Shown in pieces: positions 15,507 to 25,871 of a stretch of 64,000 nt of DNA (its first letter is position 1; each line of letters opens with the position of its first letter). This stretch comes from Variovorax ginsengisoli (GTDB taxonomy: Bacteria > Pseudomonadota > Gammaproteobacteria > Burkholderiales > Burkholderiaceae_C), in contig NZ_JAUSRO010000012.1 of NCBI RefSeq assembly GCF_030811835.1, forward strand, positions 1 through 64,000, in the 5' to 3' direction. The position numbers were made by a program, and so were the translations under genes. The notes under the pieces are model-generated. The model made no database searches and was not told the origin of the DNA. It was given only the letters and a program-made list of their open reading frames with translations.

Positions 15507-15881
15507 ATGGCCATCAAATACACCAAGGACCACGAATGGGTCCAGACCGAAGGCGACGCACCCGTGGTGGTCGGCATCACCGTGCATGCGCAGGATGCGC
15601 TGGGCGACGTGGTGTTCGTCGACCTGCCTGAAGTCGGCAAGACCTTTGCCCAGGGCGAAGTCGCCGGCGTGGTCGAGTCCGTCAAGGCAGCCGCCGACGT
15701 GTTCATGCCGATCTCCGGCGAGATCGTCGAAGTCAACGAAGCCCTGCGTGCCGACCCGTCGCTGGCCAACAGCGCGCCTCAAGACGCGGGTTGGTTCTTC
15801 AAGGTGAAGCCGGACGACGCCACGCAGATCGACGCGCTGCTCGATGCGACCGACTACGAGAAGTTCACGGCCGAGTCCTGA
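15507..15881 (+). CDS. gcvH: Glycine cleavage system H protein
   Basis: The product is 124 aa. The lipoyl-attachment lysine is in the [17 protein letters not shown] motif at about residue 61 (ESVKAA). The start [11 protein letters not shown] has an AAGGAG ribosome-binding site. The lipoylated arm shuttles the aminomethyl intermediate between the P, T and L proteins. It is 48 bp after gcvT and 64 bp before gcvP. Confidence 0.97.
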   Translation: MAIKYTKDHEWVQTEGDAPVVVGITVHAQDALGDVVFVDLPEVGKTFAQGEVAGVVESVKAAADVFMPISGEIVEVNEALRADPSLANSAPQDAGWFFKVKPDDATQIDALLDATDYEKFTAES

Positions 15882-15945
15882 TTCCGCCTCGGATCACCCG
15901 TCACGCATCACCCGTTTCCCTTCACTCCCGCCGCCTCCCATCGCC

Positions 15946-18837
15946 ATGCCGACGACCGCCTTGCCCTCCCTCACCGAACTCGAGAACCCGCAGGAGTTCA
16001 TCGCGCGACACATCGGCATCAGTGCCGACGACGAGGCGCGCATGCTGCCCGTCATCGGCTCGGCGAGCCGCGCAGAGCTGATCGACGGCATCGTGCCGGC
16101 GGCCATCCGCCGCAGCGCCCCGATGCGCCTGCCGGCGGCGGTGACCGAAACCGATGCGCTGGCCGAACTGCGCACCATCGCGCAGAAGAACCAGGTGTTG
16201 CGCAGCTTCATCGGCCAGGGCTACTACGGCACGCACACCCCCGGCGTGATCCTGCGCAACATCCTCGAGAACCCCGCCTGGTACACGGCCTACACGCCCT
16301 ACCAGGCAGAGATCTCGCAGGGGCGCATGGAGGCGCTGCTCAACTTCCAGACGATGGTCTGCGACCTCACCGGCATGGCCATTGCCAATGCGTCGATGCT
16401 CGACGAAGCCACCGCAGCAGCCGAGGCCATGACCCTCGCCAAGCGCAGCGTGAAGAGCAAGAGCCAGACCTTCGTTGTCGCGGGCGACTGCCACCCGCAG
16501 ACGATCGAGGTGATCCAGACGCGCGCTGCGCCCCTGGGCATCACGGTCTTGCTGGCCGACTCACGCGAGGCCTGGGACGCGGCGCTCGATGGCGACTGCT
16601 TTGCCGTGCTGGCGCAGTACCCCGCCACCAGCGGCCGCATCGACGACCTTCGCGCCGATGTGGCCAAGGTGCATGCCAAGGACGCTGCCTTCATCGTCGC
16701 GGCCGACCTGCTGGCGCTGACGATGATCACGCCGCCAGGCGAATTCGAGGCGGACATTGTGTGCGGCACCACGCAGCGCTTCGGAATGCCGATGTGCAAC
16801 GGCGGTCCGCACGCCGCCTTCCTGGCCTGCCGCGATGCCTACAAACGCTCGCTGCCGGGCCGCCTGGTGGGCGTGAGCGTCGATGCACATGGTGCGCCGG
16901 CCTACCGACTCGCGCTGCAGACGCGCGAGCAGCACATCCGGCGAGAAAAGGCCACGTCGAACATCTGCACCGCCCAGGTGCTGCCGGCCGTTATTGCCAG
17001 CATGTACGCGGTCTACCACGGCCCGGCAGGCCTGACACGCATCGCCCAGCGGGTGGCACGCTACACGGCGATCCTGGCGTCCGGCCTGGCTCAGATCGGT
17101 CACGCCCCGCGCGAAACCGCCACCTTCGACACCCTGTCGTTTCACACCGGCGACCAGACCGATGCGCTGGCAGCACGTGCCCGCGCGCTGGGCGCCAATC
17201 TGCGTGTGTACGGGGGCGACTGGCTGTGCGTGTCGCTCGACGAAACCACGACGCGCGCCGACATCGAACTGCTCTGGCGCATCTTTGCAGGCGATGGCGG
17301 CGCGGTGCCGACCTTCGCCGACCACGAGGGTGCGACGCCCCGCATCCCCGACACGCTGCGGCGCACCAGCGCCTTTCTCACGCACCCGGTGTTCAACACC
17401 CACAAGAGCGAAACCGCGATGCTGCGCTACATCCGCAGCCTGTCGGACAAGGACCTCGCGCTCGACCGCAGCATGATTCCGCTGGGCAGTTGCACGATGA
17501 AGCTCAACGCAACCAGCGAGATGATCCCGATCACCTGGCCGGAATTCGCGAACATCCACCCGTTCGCGCCAGCCGACCAGTTGCAGGGCTACGCCCAGCT
17601 CGATGCCCAGTTGCGCGCCTGGCTGTGCGAGGCCACCGGCTACGCCGGCATCAGCCTGCAGCCCAATGCGGGCTCGCAGGGCGAGTATGCGGGCCTGCTT
17701 GCCATCAAGGCTTTCCACGCGTCCAGGGGCGAGAGCCACCGCAACGTCTGCCTGATTCCTTCGTCCGCGCACGGCACCAATCCGGCCAGCGCGCAGATGG
17801 TGGGCATGCAGGTGGTGGTGACCGCCTGCGATGCGCAGGGCAACGTGGACATCGACGACCTGCAGCGCGCCTGCGCAAAGCACGGCGACCGGCTGGCCGC
17901 CATCATGATCACCTACCCGAGCACGCACGGCGTGTTCGAGACGCGCGTCAAGGAGCTTTGCGAGATCGTGCATTCGCACGGCGGCCGCGTGTATGTCGAC
18001 GGCGCCAACATGAATGCGCTGGTCGGCGTGGCTGCGCCCGGCGAATTCGGCGGCGATGTGAGCCACCTGAACCTGCACAAGACCTTCTGCATTCCGCACG
18101 GCGGCGGCGGCCCGGGCGTCGGTCCAGTCTGCGTGGTCGAAGACCTGGTGCCCTTCCTGCCGGGCCATGCCACGGCGGGCCACGGCGCGCCGGTGGGAGC
18201 CGTGTCGGCCGCGCCGCTGGGCAATGCGGCGGTGCTGCCGATCAGCTGGATGTATGTGCGCATGATGGGCCCCCGCGGCCTGCAGACCGCCACCGAGACC
18301 GCCATCCTGAGCGCCAACTACATCAGTGCACGGCTGCGCGACCACTACCCGACGCTGTATGCCAGCGCCAACGGCCATGTGGCCCACGAATGCATCCTGG
18401 ACCTGCGTCCGTTGAAGGACAGCAGCGGCGTGACGGCCGAAGATGTCGCCAAGCGACTGATCGACTATGGCTTTCACGCGCCAACACTGAGCTTTCCCGT
18501 GCCAGGCACGCTGATGGTCGAACCGACCGAGAGCGAGCCGCTGGCCGAGCTCGACCGCTTCGTCGAAGCCATGATCGCCATCCGTGGAGAGATTCGCCGC
18601 ATCGAGGAAGGCGTCTGGCCGCGGGACGACAACCCGCTCAAGCACGCACCGCACACGGCAGCGAGCCTGCTGGCGAGCGACTGGTCGCACCCCTATGCAC
18701 GCGAGCTGGGCGCCTACCCGCTCGCGGCGCTCAAGGGCAGCAAATACTGGTCGCCGGTGGGTCGCGTGGACAACGTCTATGGCGACCGCAACCTGTTCTG
18801 CAACTGCCTGCCGATCGACGCCTACGAAGCCGCCTGA
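15946..18837 (+). CDS. gcvP: Glycine dehydrogenase (decarboxylating), P protein
   Basis: The product is 963 aa, the fused P1P2 homodimer type. The start is MPTTALPSL at 15946; the longer upstream reading overlaps gcvH. The PLP-binding lysine is Lys712 in [18 protein letters not shown]. The glycine-rich loop and the N-terminal [18 protein letters not shown] segment are intact. It decarboxylates glycine and loads the H protein lipoyl arm. It is the last gene of the riboswitch-controlled operon. No terminator is obvious in the 37 bp before the convergent DUF3014 gene. Confidence 0.97.
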   Translation: MPTTALPSLTELENPQEFIARHIGISADDEARMLPVIGSASRAELIDGIVPAAIRRSAPMRLPAAVTETDALAELRTIAQKNQVLRSFIGQGYYGTHTPGVILRNILENPAWYTAYTPYQAEISQGRMEALLNFQTMVCDLTGMAIANASMLDEATAAAEAMTLAKRSVKSKSQTFVVAGDCHPQTIEVIQTRAAPLGITVLLADSREAWDAALDGDCFAVLAQYPATSGRIDDLRADVAKVHAKDAAFIVAADLLALTMITPPGEFEADIVCGTTQRFGMPMCNGGPHAAFLACRDAYKRSLPGRLVGVSVDAHGAPAYRLALQTREQHIRREKATSNICTAQVLPAVIASMYAVYHGPAGLTRIAQRVARYTAILASGLAQIGHAPRETATFDTLSFHTGDQTDALAARARALGANLRVYGGDWLCVSLDETTTRADIELLWRIFAGDGGAVPTFADHEGATPRIPDTLRRTSAFLTHPVFNTHKSETAMLRYIRSLSDKDLALDRSMIPLGSCTMKLNATSEMIPITWPEFANIHPFAPADQLQGYAQLDAQLRAWLCEATGYAGISLQPNAGSQGEYAGLLAIKAFHASRGESHRNVCLIPSSAHGTNPASAQMVGMQVVVTACDAQGNVDIDDLQRACAKHGDRLAAIMITYPSTHGVFETRVKELCEIVHSHGGRVYVDGANMNALVGVAAPGEFGGDVSHLNLHKTFCIPHGGGGPGVGPVCVVEDLVPFLPGHATAGHGAPVGAVSAAPLGNAAVLPISWMYVRMMGPRGLQTATETAILSANYISARLRDHYPTLYASANGHVAHECILDLRPLKDSSGVTAEDVAKRLIDYGFHAPTLSFPVPGTLMVEPTESEPLAELDRFVEAMIAIRGEIRRIEEGVWPRDDNPLKHAPHTAASLLASDWSHPYARELGAYPLAALKGSKYWSPVGRVDNVYGDRNLFCNCLPIDAYEAA

Positions 18838-18874
18838 GCGGCTTGACCTCTCTGCTGAAACACGGGCGCCAGCG

Positions 18875-19789
18875 CTACTTCTTCAAAGCGGGGTTGGTGG
18901 CCACATGGCTGCGGAATTCACGCAGTTGCGCCTTCAGGCGCCGCTCGTTGACCAGCCCGACACGCACCATGATCTTCTGGCCGCTGGACAGCGCCTCGAG
19001 TTGCGGATCGGTGAACTCGTAGTGCGCCCAGGGCCGTGTCAGTTGCATCTCGCCCTTCACCTCGGGCAGCGTGACCGGCACCAATCCCTCGGGTTCGGGC
19101 GCCTGCAGCAAGTGGTCGATCACCGCGACCAGGCGGTCGTTGAAGTAGCGACCTGGATAGCCAAGCTCCTCGTAGGCCTGCTGGAACAACGGGTACAGGC
19201 GCGCATACAACTTGGCGGCGCGAGCCATGTCGATCGACTCGGCAAACAGCACGAAGCCGGTGTAACGCGCGCCGTTGTCGGGATGGATGGTCGGGTTGCT
19301 GGCATCGCCCTGCACCATGAAGCGCTGCGGCGCGGGCTGCACCGGCCAAAGGCGCGACGGTGCGGGCGAGCGCGCCAGGTTGTCGACCGTGGCGACGAAG
19401 CGCCGCACGAAGCCGTCGACCTGCAGGAACGACGCGACCTGCTTGCTGCCAAGCAGCTCGTCGAGCAGCGTCGTCACGCGCGCATCGGCATCCGCGAGCG
19501 CCGGCAGCGCGCTCTCAGGCAGGGCAATCGCATCGACCGGATTTCGGGGCCCCGAGGCGGCAGTCGCTGGCGCAGGGGCCGGTGCGGGCGGCATGTCAGC
19601 CGGCGCATCGGTGGCGACGGTGGGCGGCACGGACTGAGGCACGGTCTGCGACCGATACCACCACCATGCACCGCCGCCGACCAGCAGCATGAGGAGAACG
19701 GCGAGCAGCCAGCGCGACGAAGAGGACGACGACGAAGCCGCGCGCTTGCGCGCGCCTGGCCTGAATTCTGCTGGATCGTTTTCGGGCAT
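18875..19789 (-). CDS. DUF3014 domain protein, single-pass membrane protein
   Basis: The product is 304 aa. It starts MPENDPAEFRPGARKRAA, then has a seven-serine run and one transmembrane helix (RWLLAVLLMLLVGGGAWWWY, about 26-45). A Pro/Ala-rich linker of about 45 residues follows, then the DUF3014 domain (VDGFVRRFVATVDNLAR to the C terminus). A good GGAGGATT ribosome-binding site fixes ATG 19789. The topology suggests a cytoplasmic N terminus and a periplasmic domain. The function is unknown. The gene is convergent with gcvP and divergent from the flavin reductase. Confidence 0.85.
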   Translation of the reverse strand: MPENDPAEFRPGARKRAASSSSSSSRWLLAVLLMLLVGGGAWWWYRSQTVPQSVPPTVATDAPADMPPAPAPAPATAASGPRNPVDAIALPESALPALADADARVTTLLDELLGSKQVASFLQVDGFVRRFVATVDNLARSPAPSRLWPVQPAPQRFMVQGDASNPTIHPDNGARYTGFVLFAESIDMARAAKLYARLYPLFQQAYEELGYPGRYFNDRLVAVIDHLLQAPEPEGLVPVTLPEVKGEMQLTRPWAHYEFTDPQLEALSSGQKIMVRVGLVNERRLKAQLREFRSHVATNPALKK

Positions 19790-19906
19790 GCGCGGAATCC
19801 TCCTGGAAACATTCGACACCGCCGGACGGCGACGCGCCATTTGAAACCATCGCGGCCACGGCCGCAGTAACGCCGTGTGAAGTACGCGGGTAACCGTTAG
19901 AACTGC

Positions 19907-20536
19907 ATGAACATCGACTTCGCCACCCTGACCGAATACCAGCGCTACAAACTCATGGCCAGCCTGATCGTGCCACGCCCGATTGCGCTGGTCACCACCC
20001 TGGGGCCCGACGGCACGGTCAACGCCGCGCCCTTCAGCATGTTCAACATGGTGGGCGAAGAACCGCCCCTGGTGATGATCAGCCTGAACCGTCGCGCCGA
20101 CACATCGCTCAAGGACACGGCGATCAACATCGGCCGCACCGGAGAATTCGTCGTGCACCTGGCCGACGAGGCCATCGCGCACCAGATGGACCGTTGCGGC
20201 GAGCAGCACCCGCCTGACGTGAGCGAAGTCGATGTGGTCGGCTTCACGACGCTCCCCAGCCAGGTGGTCGCGCCACCTCGGATCGCCCAGGCGCCGGTGG
20301 CCTTCGAATGCACGCTCTTCGAAAAGCTGGAGACGGCCAGCCGCCAGATCTTCTTCGGCCAGGTGCGCTGGATGCACACGCGCGACGGCCTGATCGACAC
20401 CGACACTTGGCGAGTCCGCCTGGAGTCGTACTTTCCGGTAGGCCGCTTCGGCGGCAGCCTCTACCTGCGCACCCGCGACCGCTTCATGCTCGATGCCGAC
20501 GGCACCGAGCAGCAGACCTCGATCGATTCGATCTGA
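19907..20536 (+). CDS. Flavin reductase-like protein (FMN-binding split barrel)
   Basis: The product is 209 aa. It has the split-barrel pattern YKLMASLIVPRPIALVTTLG (about 13-32) followed by NAAPFSMFNMVGEEPPLVMI, the FMN-phosphate binding region. The family includes NAD(P)H:flavin reductases that feed two-component monooxygenases. No oxygenase partner is nearby. It converges with the ABC transporter ATPase gene 8 bp away. Confidence 0.88.
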   Translation: MNIDFATLTEYQRYKLMASLIVPRPIALVTTLGPDGTVNAAPFSMFNMVGEEPPLVMISLNRRADTSLKDTAINIGRTGEFVVHLADEAIAHQMDRCGEQHPPDVSEVDVVGFTTLPSQVVAPPRIAQAPVAFECTLFEKLETASRQIFFGQVRWMHTRDGLIDTDTWRVRLESYFPVGRFGGSLYLRTRDRFMLDADGTEQQTSIDSI

Positions 20537-20543
20537 CTCAGCC

Positions 20544-21869
20544 TCAGCTGCCAGCCTTGTCCAAGGCGACCGGTGGGTCGCCCACCGGCAGGTGGATCAG
20601 CCCGGTGTGGTAGTCGTACTCGAAGACTTCACCATAGCGGCCCCACTCGATCGCGGTGCGCAGCACACGTTCGGCCACGGCCGCTTCCATGCTGTCGCCG
20701 AGCAGTTGCAGGAAGGGCTCTTCGCGCAGTTCGCCCGACGGCGCCTGTTCCAGGCTGTGGCGGATATGTGCAGCCAACGGCACCTGCGCGAGCAACTGCT
20801 GGCCAAAGAGCTGCTGGCGCAGCGTGTGGGCGCCTCCCACATAGCAGCGGCCCAGTTCGGTCAGATGCAGGTCCGCATCGGCCAGCTGGGCGAAGCCGAG
20901 CAGTGCCAGGGCCTGTGCCAGCGGCAGCAGCGCGTGGTCGGGCAGCTCGGCCTCTTCAGCGAGTTGCGGCAGGTCGGCACGGCCGTTGCGGCCATCTTCG
21001 ACCAGCATCTCGAGCAGCGCCTCCATGCGATCCACGTCGGCTTCGGGCAGCCGGTCTCCCAGGTGCATGTGCACGGGTTCGTCGCGCGTACGGCCGGCGG
21101 CGTGCGCACCGGCCGTCATGAGGGCGTACACCTCGTCGATGAGGGCGCGCACCTCCAGGCTGTCACCGTCACGCGGGCGCGGCAGCGTGATCGGCAGTTC
21201 GGCACGCACACGCCCAGGGTTGCTCGAAAAGATCAGCACGCGGTCGGCCATGAGCACGGCCTCCTCGATGTTGTGCGACACCACCAACATCGCCTTGGTC
21301 GGCATGGCACCACCGTCCCACAACTGCAGGATGTCGTCGCGCAGGCGCTCGCCGGTGAGCACGTCAAGGGCGGAAAAGGCCTCGTCCATCAGCAGCACCT
21401 CGGGTTCGACCACCAGCGCGCGCGCAATGCCCACGCGCTGGCGCATGCCGCCGGAGAGCTCGCGCGGCAGCGCCCCCTCGAAGCCCGCCAGGCCGATGAG
21501 ATCGATGGCTGACGCGGCACGGCGCGCGCGCTCGCTGCGCGCGACACCGCGCGCCTCCAGGCCGAGTTCGACGTTCTGCTGCACCGTCAGCCACGGGAAC
21601 AGCGCAAAGGACTGGAACACCATCGCGATGCCGCGCGCAGGCCCGTAGAGCGGCTGGCCGCGGTAGCGCACGCTGCCCGCATCCGCAGTCACCAGGCCTG
21701 CGAGCACGCGCAGCATGGTCGACTTGCCCGAGCCCGATTGGCCCAGCAACGCGACGATTTCGCCTTCGGCCAGACGGAAGTCCACGTCCTCGAGCACCGA
21801 GCGCGCCGCGCCATCGGCCGAGCGGAAGGACTTGCCGACGCCTGTCAATTCAACAATGGCTTGGGCCAT
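20544..21869 (-). CDS. Nitrate/sulfonate-type ABC transporter ATP-binding protein with C-terminal AAA-associated domain
   Basis: The product is 441 aa. The NTPase half carries Walker A GQSGSGKST (about 43-51), signature LSGGMRQR, Walker B VLLMDEAFSALD and switch His in VVSHN. It is closest to the SsuB/TauB/NrtD group. After about residue 275 comes an extra domain of about 150 residues (GDRLPEADVDRMEALLEMLV...) of the ABC_transp_C/AAA-associated type. It is downstream of the fused permease gene (19-bp gap). No substrate-binding protein is encoded in the window. The substrate is unknown. Confidence 0.88.
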   Translation of the reverse strand: MAQAIVELTGVGKSFRSADGAARSVLEDVDFRLAEGEIVALLGQSGSGKSTMLRVLAGLVTADAGSVRYRGQPLYGPARGIAMVFQSFALFPWLTVQQNVELGLEARGVARSERARRAASAIDLIGLAGFEGALPRELSGGMRQRVGIARALVVEPEVLLMDEAFSALDVLTGERLRDDILQLWDGGAMPTKAMLVVSHNIEEAVLMADRVLIFSSNPGRVRAELPITLPRPRDGDSLEVRALIDEVYALMTAGAHAAGRTRDEPVHMHLGDRLPEADVDRMEALLEMLVEDGRNGRADLPQLAEEAELPDHALLPLAQALALLGFAQLADADLHLTELGRCYVGGAHTLRQQLFGQQLLAQVPLAAHIRHSLEQAPSGELREEPFLQLLGDSMEAAVAERVLRTAIEWGRYGEVFEYDYHTGLIHLPVGDPPVALDKAGS

Positions 21870-21888
21870 GTCAGTTCTCCCTGCACCT

Positions 21889-23616
21889 CTAGAAATGCAT
21901 GCGGTTTTCGGCCAGTTCGTAGAGCTTGCGCCAGACGAAATGGTTCATGCCCATCACGAACACGCACATCACGCCAATGCCCAGGGCGATGCGCGGGAAG
22001 TCGCCGATGGCGGTCATGTGGGCGATGTAGCTTCCCAGGCCGCTGGCCTGCAGCGTGGTGTCGCCCCAAGTCACGTATTCGGCCACGATGCTGGCGTTCC
22101 AGGAGCCGCCGCTGGCCGTGATGGCACCGGTCACGAAGCTCGGGAACACGGCGGGCAGCAGATAGCGGCGCCATTGCAGCCAGCCGCTCAGCCCCAGGTT
22201 CTTCGCTGCGTAGCGCAACTCGGTGGGTATCGTCGACGCGCCGGCGATCACATTGAACAGCAGGTACCACTGCGTGCCCAGCACCATCAGCGGCGCCAGC
22301 CATATGTTCGGGCTGAGATGCCAGCGCACGATGAAGAGCACCGCCACCGGGAACATGAGGTTGGCAGGAAATGCAGCGAGGAACTGCGCCACGCCCTGCA
22401 ACCGGCCCGCCCAACGCGGGTTCATGCCGATCCACACGCCCACCGGCACCCACACCAGCGCTGCCAGCATGATCAGCACCAGCACGCGCGCCAGCGTGTA
22501 GAGACCGAGCAAGAAGACGTGTCCGACCTCCGACCAACCCACCTCGGTGTGGATGAAGCGCGCCAGCCAGATCACGGCCAGCAGCACCGCGGCGGCGAGC
22601 GTGGCGTCCCACACGCGCTCGATCCGGGGGTTGACCACGGTCGGCCGCGCCTTGATCGAGGTGCCGTCGTGGTCGCGGCGAAACCACAGCAGCGACTGCT
22701 CGAAATGGCCACCCAGCCACTGGCCCAGGCGCTGCAGCCGGTCGGTGCGGCGCAGCCAGGTGAGCAGCCAGGAACGCGGCGTGTCCTCACCGCTGCCTTC
22801 CTCGAAACGGAACTTGTCGGCCCAGGCGATCAGCGGCCGGAAAAAGAGCTGGTCGTACAGCGCGATGCCCACCAGCATGCCGCCAATGGCCCAGCCGATC
22901 GCGCCCAGGTCGCGCGCATCGATGGCCATGGCGATGTACGAGCCCACGCCGGGCAGCAGGATGTGCTGGTTCGACACCGCGATGGCTTCCGAGGCCACCA
23001 CGAAGAACCAGCCACCGGACATCGACATCATCATGTTCCAGAGCAGCCCGGGCATGGCGAAAGGCATCTCCAGGCGCCAGAAGCGCTGCCAGCCGGAGAG
23101 CTGGAACACCGCTGCGGCCTCGCTCAGTTCGGCCGGCACGGTGCGCAACGACTGGTAGAGGCTGAACGCCATGTTCCAGGCCTGCGACGTGAAGATGGCG
23201 AAGATCGCCGCGCACTCCACACCCAGCAGGTTGCCGGGAAACAACGCGATGAAGCCCGTCACGGTGATCGACAGGAAACCCAGGATCGGAATGGACTGCA
23301 GGATGTCGAGCATCGGCACCAGCACGCGTTCGGCAGCACGGTACTTGGCCGCGAGCGCCGCGAAGATGCAGCTGAAGACCAGCGATGCGCCGAGCGCCAG
23401 GAACATTCGCAGCGTGGTGCGAAGCAGGTAATACGGGAGCATCCACGGATCGAGGCTGATCGGCAGCGTCTCACCGAGCTGATAGGGCCGTGCCATCTGC
23501 ATGCCGCCGTAGGCCAGGCCGAAGAGCACGGCCAGCACCAGCGGCAGCAACGCCCAGTCCCATCTGTTGCCGCCGGACGCAACGGCCAGGCGCGGGTAGT
23601 AGCGTTTGTCGAACAT
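21889..23616 (-). CDS. ABC transporter permease, two fused membrane domains
   Basis: The product is 575 aa, about twice the usual length of an SsuC-type permease. The N-terminal half (about 25-290) and the C-terminal half (about 340-570) each carry a binding-protein-dependent transport domain. The EAA-like loops are SEAAAVFQLSGWQRFWRLEMPF (about 185-206) and ELRYAAKNLGLSGWLQWRRY. The start is MFDKRYY at 23616 with an AGGACG ribosome-binding site; the 39 bases upstream are also open but unlikely. With the following ATPase gene it makes an importer-type ABC system lacking a visible binding protein. Confidence 0.87.
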   Translation of the reverse strand: MFDKRYYPRLAVASGGNRWDWALLPLVLAVLFGLAYGGMQMARPYQLGETLPISLDPWMLPYYLLRTTLRMFLALGASLVFSCIFAALAAKYRAAERVLVPMLDILQSIPILGFLSITVTGFIALFPGNLLGVECAAIFAIFTSQAWNMAFSLYQSLRTVPAELSEAAAVFQLSGWQRFWRLEMPFAMPGLLWNMMMSMSGGWFFVVASEAIAVSNQHILLPGVGSYIAMAIDARDLGAIGWAIGGMLVGIALYDQLFFRPLIAWADKFRFEEGSGEDTPRSWLLTWLRRTDRLQRLGQWLGGHFEQSLLWFRRDHDGTSIKARPTVVNPRIERVWDATLAAAVLLAVIWLARFIHTEVGWSEVGHVFLLGLYTLARVLVLIMLAALVWVPVGVWIGMNPRWAGRLQGVAQFLAAFPANLMFPVAVLFIVRWHLSPNIWLAPLMVLGTQWYLLFNVIAGASTIPTELRYAAKNLGLSGWLQWRRYLLPAVFPSFVTGAITASGGSWNASIVAEYVTWGDTTLQASGLGSYIAHMTAIGDFPRIALGIGVMCVFVMGMNHFVWRKLYELAENRMHF

Positions 23617-23851
23617 GGCACGTCGTCCTGGGTTGGGTCTGCGAAAGAGGTACACGCGAACCCAGGCCCGCGGCGCGCGCTATTGTGCAGGAAACCACCC
23701 GACGCGAACCTGACGCAGCGACATCGACTCAACGCGTGCGGCCCCTCAGATACACTCGTCGGAGTCGCCATGCTGTGAGAGTCCCTGAGGCCCCGAGTCC
23801 CTGAGCCCGCAGCAGGTTTGTGACATCAGGGTGAGTTATCCATTTCGCTTC

Positions 23852-25852
23852 ATGGCCCATAGCACCCCTCCCACGCCCGCTCCCTTGGTGGCCATCGACG
23901 ATGCGCTGTTGTCGCGCATGGTTCGCGCCGACCAGCTCACCGCGGTGCGCCAGAGTGTGCTGGCCGCCATCCCGATCAACATGGTGCTCAGCTGTGTGGG
24001 TGCGCTGGTGGCATGGCACGCAGGCCGCGCGATCGAAGGCCTGTGGTGGCTCGCGCTGTCGCTGACGGTGAACGTGCTGCGCATCCTGGTCTGCAAGAGC
24101 GACATCGCGTCGCCGTCTTCCCCCATGGCGTCCGACGGGCGCCATGTCGAGCGGCATCTGAGGATCGCATCAGTGTGGGCCGCCGCCTCGGGCGGCGTCT
24201 GGGCGCTCATTGCGCTCCTGTGCGACGGCTACACCACGCCGCAGACGATCTTCTACCTGACGGTGGTCTGCGGCATCTGCGCCGGCTCGGTCATCTACGG
24301 CGTGCCGTACGCGGCGGTGTCGATCAGCTTCATCACGCCGGCGCTGCTGTCGGTGGCGGGCTGCCTCGTCGCTGCGGGCGGCTTCGATCGCCAATGTCTG
24401 GCCGCCATGGCGCTGCTCTTCCTGGCTGCCCTGCTGCGCGGCGCGCGGCTCAACGAACGGGCTTTCCGGCAACGCAGCCGCCTGCAGAATGAAGCGACAG
24501 TGGTCGCTGCGCAACTGCGCGAGGCACACGAACGCCTGCAGGCTTCCGCGCATGAACTGGGCATTCGCGCCACGCATGACAGCCTGACCGGCCTGCTCCA
24601 TCGCGACGGCTTTACGCAGGCAGCCACCGCCTACATCGCACAGGACCCGGCGCACTCGTACGCCTTGATGCTGCTCGACCTCAACGGATTCAAGGCCGTC
24701 AACGATGCCTTCGGCCACACGGTGGGCGACCGAGTGCTGCAGGACACCGCCAAGTGGTTGCAACACGAGCTCCAAACGCTCGACGCGGTGATCGGTCGAT
24801 GGGGGGGCGACCAGTTTGCGGTGCTCAGCCGCCAGAAGCCCCGGCATCCGCCCCCGGAAGTCGTCGCAGACGCACTGATCACGGCCATTCCTTTCGCCAC
24901 CACGCGCTGCGGCGGGCACTTGGGGGTCAGCATCGGCGTGTCGACGGCCACGCACGCCCAGGTGGCCAGCATGCTGATCTTTGCGGATGAAGCGCTGCAT
25001 GAAGCCAAGCGAGCCGGCCGCAACACCTTCCGCCTCGTCGACGATGCCCTGTATCAGCGGCTGGCCGTGCGCACCGACGTCGAGCGCGACCTGGTGCAGG
25101 CGATCGTGTCGCGCGAGATCGGCGTGTGGTTCCAACCCATCATCAGCGGCGATGCGCAGGGACGTATCCACAGCCTGGAAGGCCTGTTGCGCTGGCAACA
25201 TCCCCGGCATGGCCAGATCCCGCCCGAGCAGGTGATCTTCGCCGCGGCAAGCACGGGCGCTGCGGCGCTGCTGATGCAGCACATCCTGGAGGATGTCTGC
25301 CTGGCGCTGCAGACACTCGCTGCGCATTGCCCCGTGCTGGCCGATACACCGATCGCGATGAACATCTCGCCGCGCGAAATGGCGCAGCTCGCGGTCGACG
25401 ACATCGTGCTGGGTACGTTGAAAGCCAATGGTGTTTCACCCCGGCGCCTTCACATCGAGATCACCGAGGAGGTGGCGCTCGATACGCGCGCCACCCGTCA
25501 CCGGCTCAAGCGTCTGACCGCGGCCGGCGCGACGATCGTCCTCGACGACTTCGGTGTCGGCTATTCATCGCTGTCCTCGCTGCGAAACGACCAGGTGCGG
25601 CAGTTGAAGATCGACCGCAGCTTCATCTGCGGACTCGCCGATTCCCCAGGCAACCAGACACTGGTGGAAGCCGTGCTGCAGCTGGGACGGTCGCTGAACA
25701 TCGCCGTGGTTGCCGAGGGCATCGAATCGCAGGCCGACCTGGACGTGCTGCAGGCAATGAAATGCCCCTTGATGCAGGGCTACCACATTGCCCGTCCCGG
25801 CCCGCTGCCAGACATCATGGCGTGGGCCGAACAGCGGGCAGCGCGCGGCTGA
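23852..25852 (+). CDS. Membrane GGDEF/EAL protein, probable c-di-GMP phosphodiesterase with degenerate cyclase site
   Basis: The product is 666 aa from ATG 23852; a GTG at 23831 would add seven residues. Neither start has a good ribosome-binding site. Five or six transmembrane segments (about 30-200) precede a short coiled linker. The GGDEF domain has RWGGDQF (318-322) in place of GGDEF, losing the catalytic glutamate. The EAL domain begins with LEGLLRW (Glu443) and keeps the metal and catalytic residues expected in MNISP, IEITEE, LDDFGVGYSS, LKIDRSF and AEGIES. It probably degrades c-di-GMP at the inner membrane, with the degenerate GGDEF domain perhaps sensing GTP (inference). The gene is divergent from the ABC permease. 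Confidence 0.88.
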   Translation: MAHSTPPTPAPLVAIDDALLSRMVRADQLTAVRQSVLAAIPINMVLSCVGALVAWHAGRAIEGLWWLALSLTVNVLRILVCKSDIASPSSPMASDGRHVERHLRIASVWAAASGGVWALIALLCDGYTTPQTIFYLTVVCGICAGSVIYGVPYAAVSISFITPALLSVAGCLVAAGGFDRQCLAAMALLFLAALLRGARLNERAFRQRSRLQNEATVVAAQLREAHERLQASAHELGIRATHDSLTGLLHRDGFTQAATAYIAQDPAHSYALMLLDLNGFKAVNDAFGHTVGDRVLQDTAKWLQHELQTLDAVIGRWGGDQFAVLSRQKPRHPPPEVVADALITAIPFATTRCGGHLGVSIGVSTATHAQVASMLIFADEALHEAKRAGRNTFRLVDDALYQRLAVRTDVERDLVQAIVSREIGVWFQPIISGDAQGRIHSLEGLLRWQHPRHGQIPPEQVIFAAASTGAAALLMQHILEDVCLALQTLAAHCPVLADTPIAMNISPREMAQLAVDDIVLGTLKANGVSPRRLHIEITEEVALDTRATRHRLKRLTAAGATIVLDDFGVGYSSLSSLRNDQVRQLKIDRSFICGLADSPGNQTLVEAVLQLGRSLNIAVVAEGIESQADLDVLQAMKCPLMQGYHIARPGPLPDIMAWAEQRAARG

Positions 25853-25871
25853 CCGCGCTCGCTTGCCCCGT

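Noticed and set aside
16561..18690. 709-codon leftward open reading antisense to gcvP
   Set aside because: It is a shadow of gcvP with no domain, no plausible start signal and biased composition.
21715..23778. 687-codon rightward open reading opposite the ABC permease
   Set aside because: Antisense composition (runs of His, Gln, Arg) and no recognisable motif; the permease on the minus strand is well supported.
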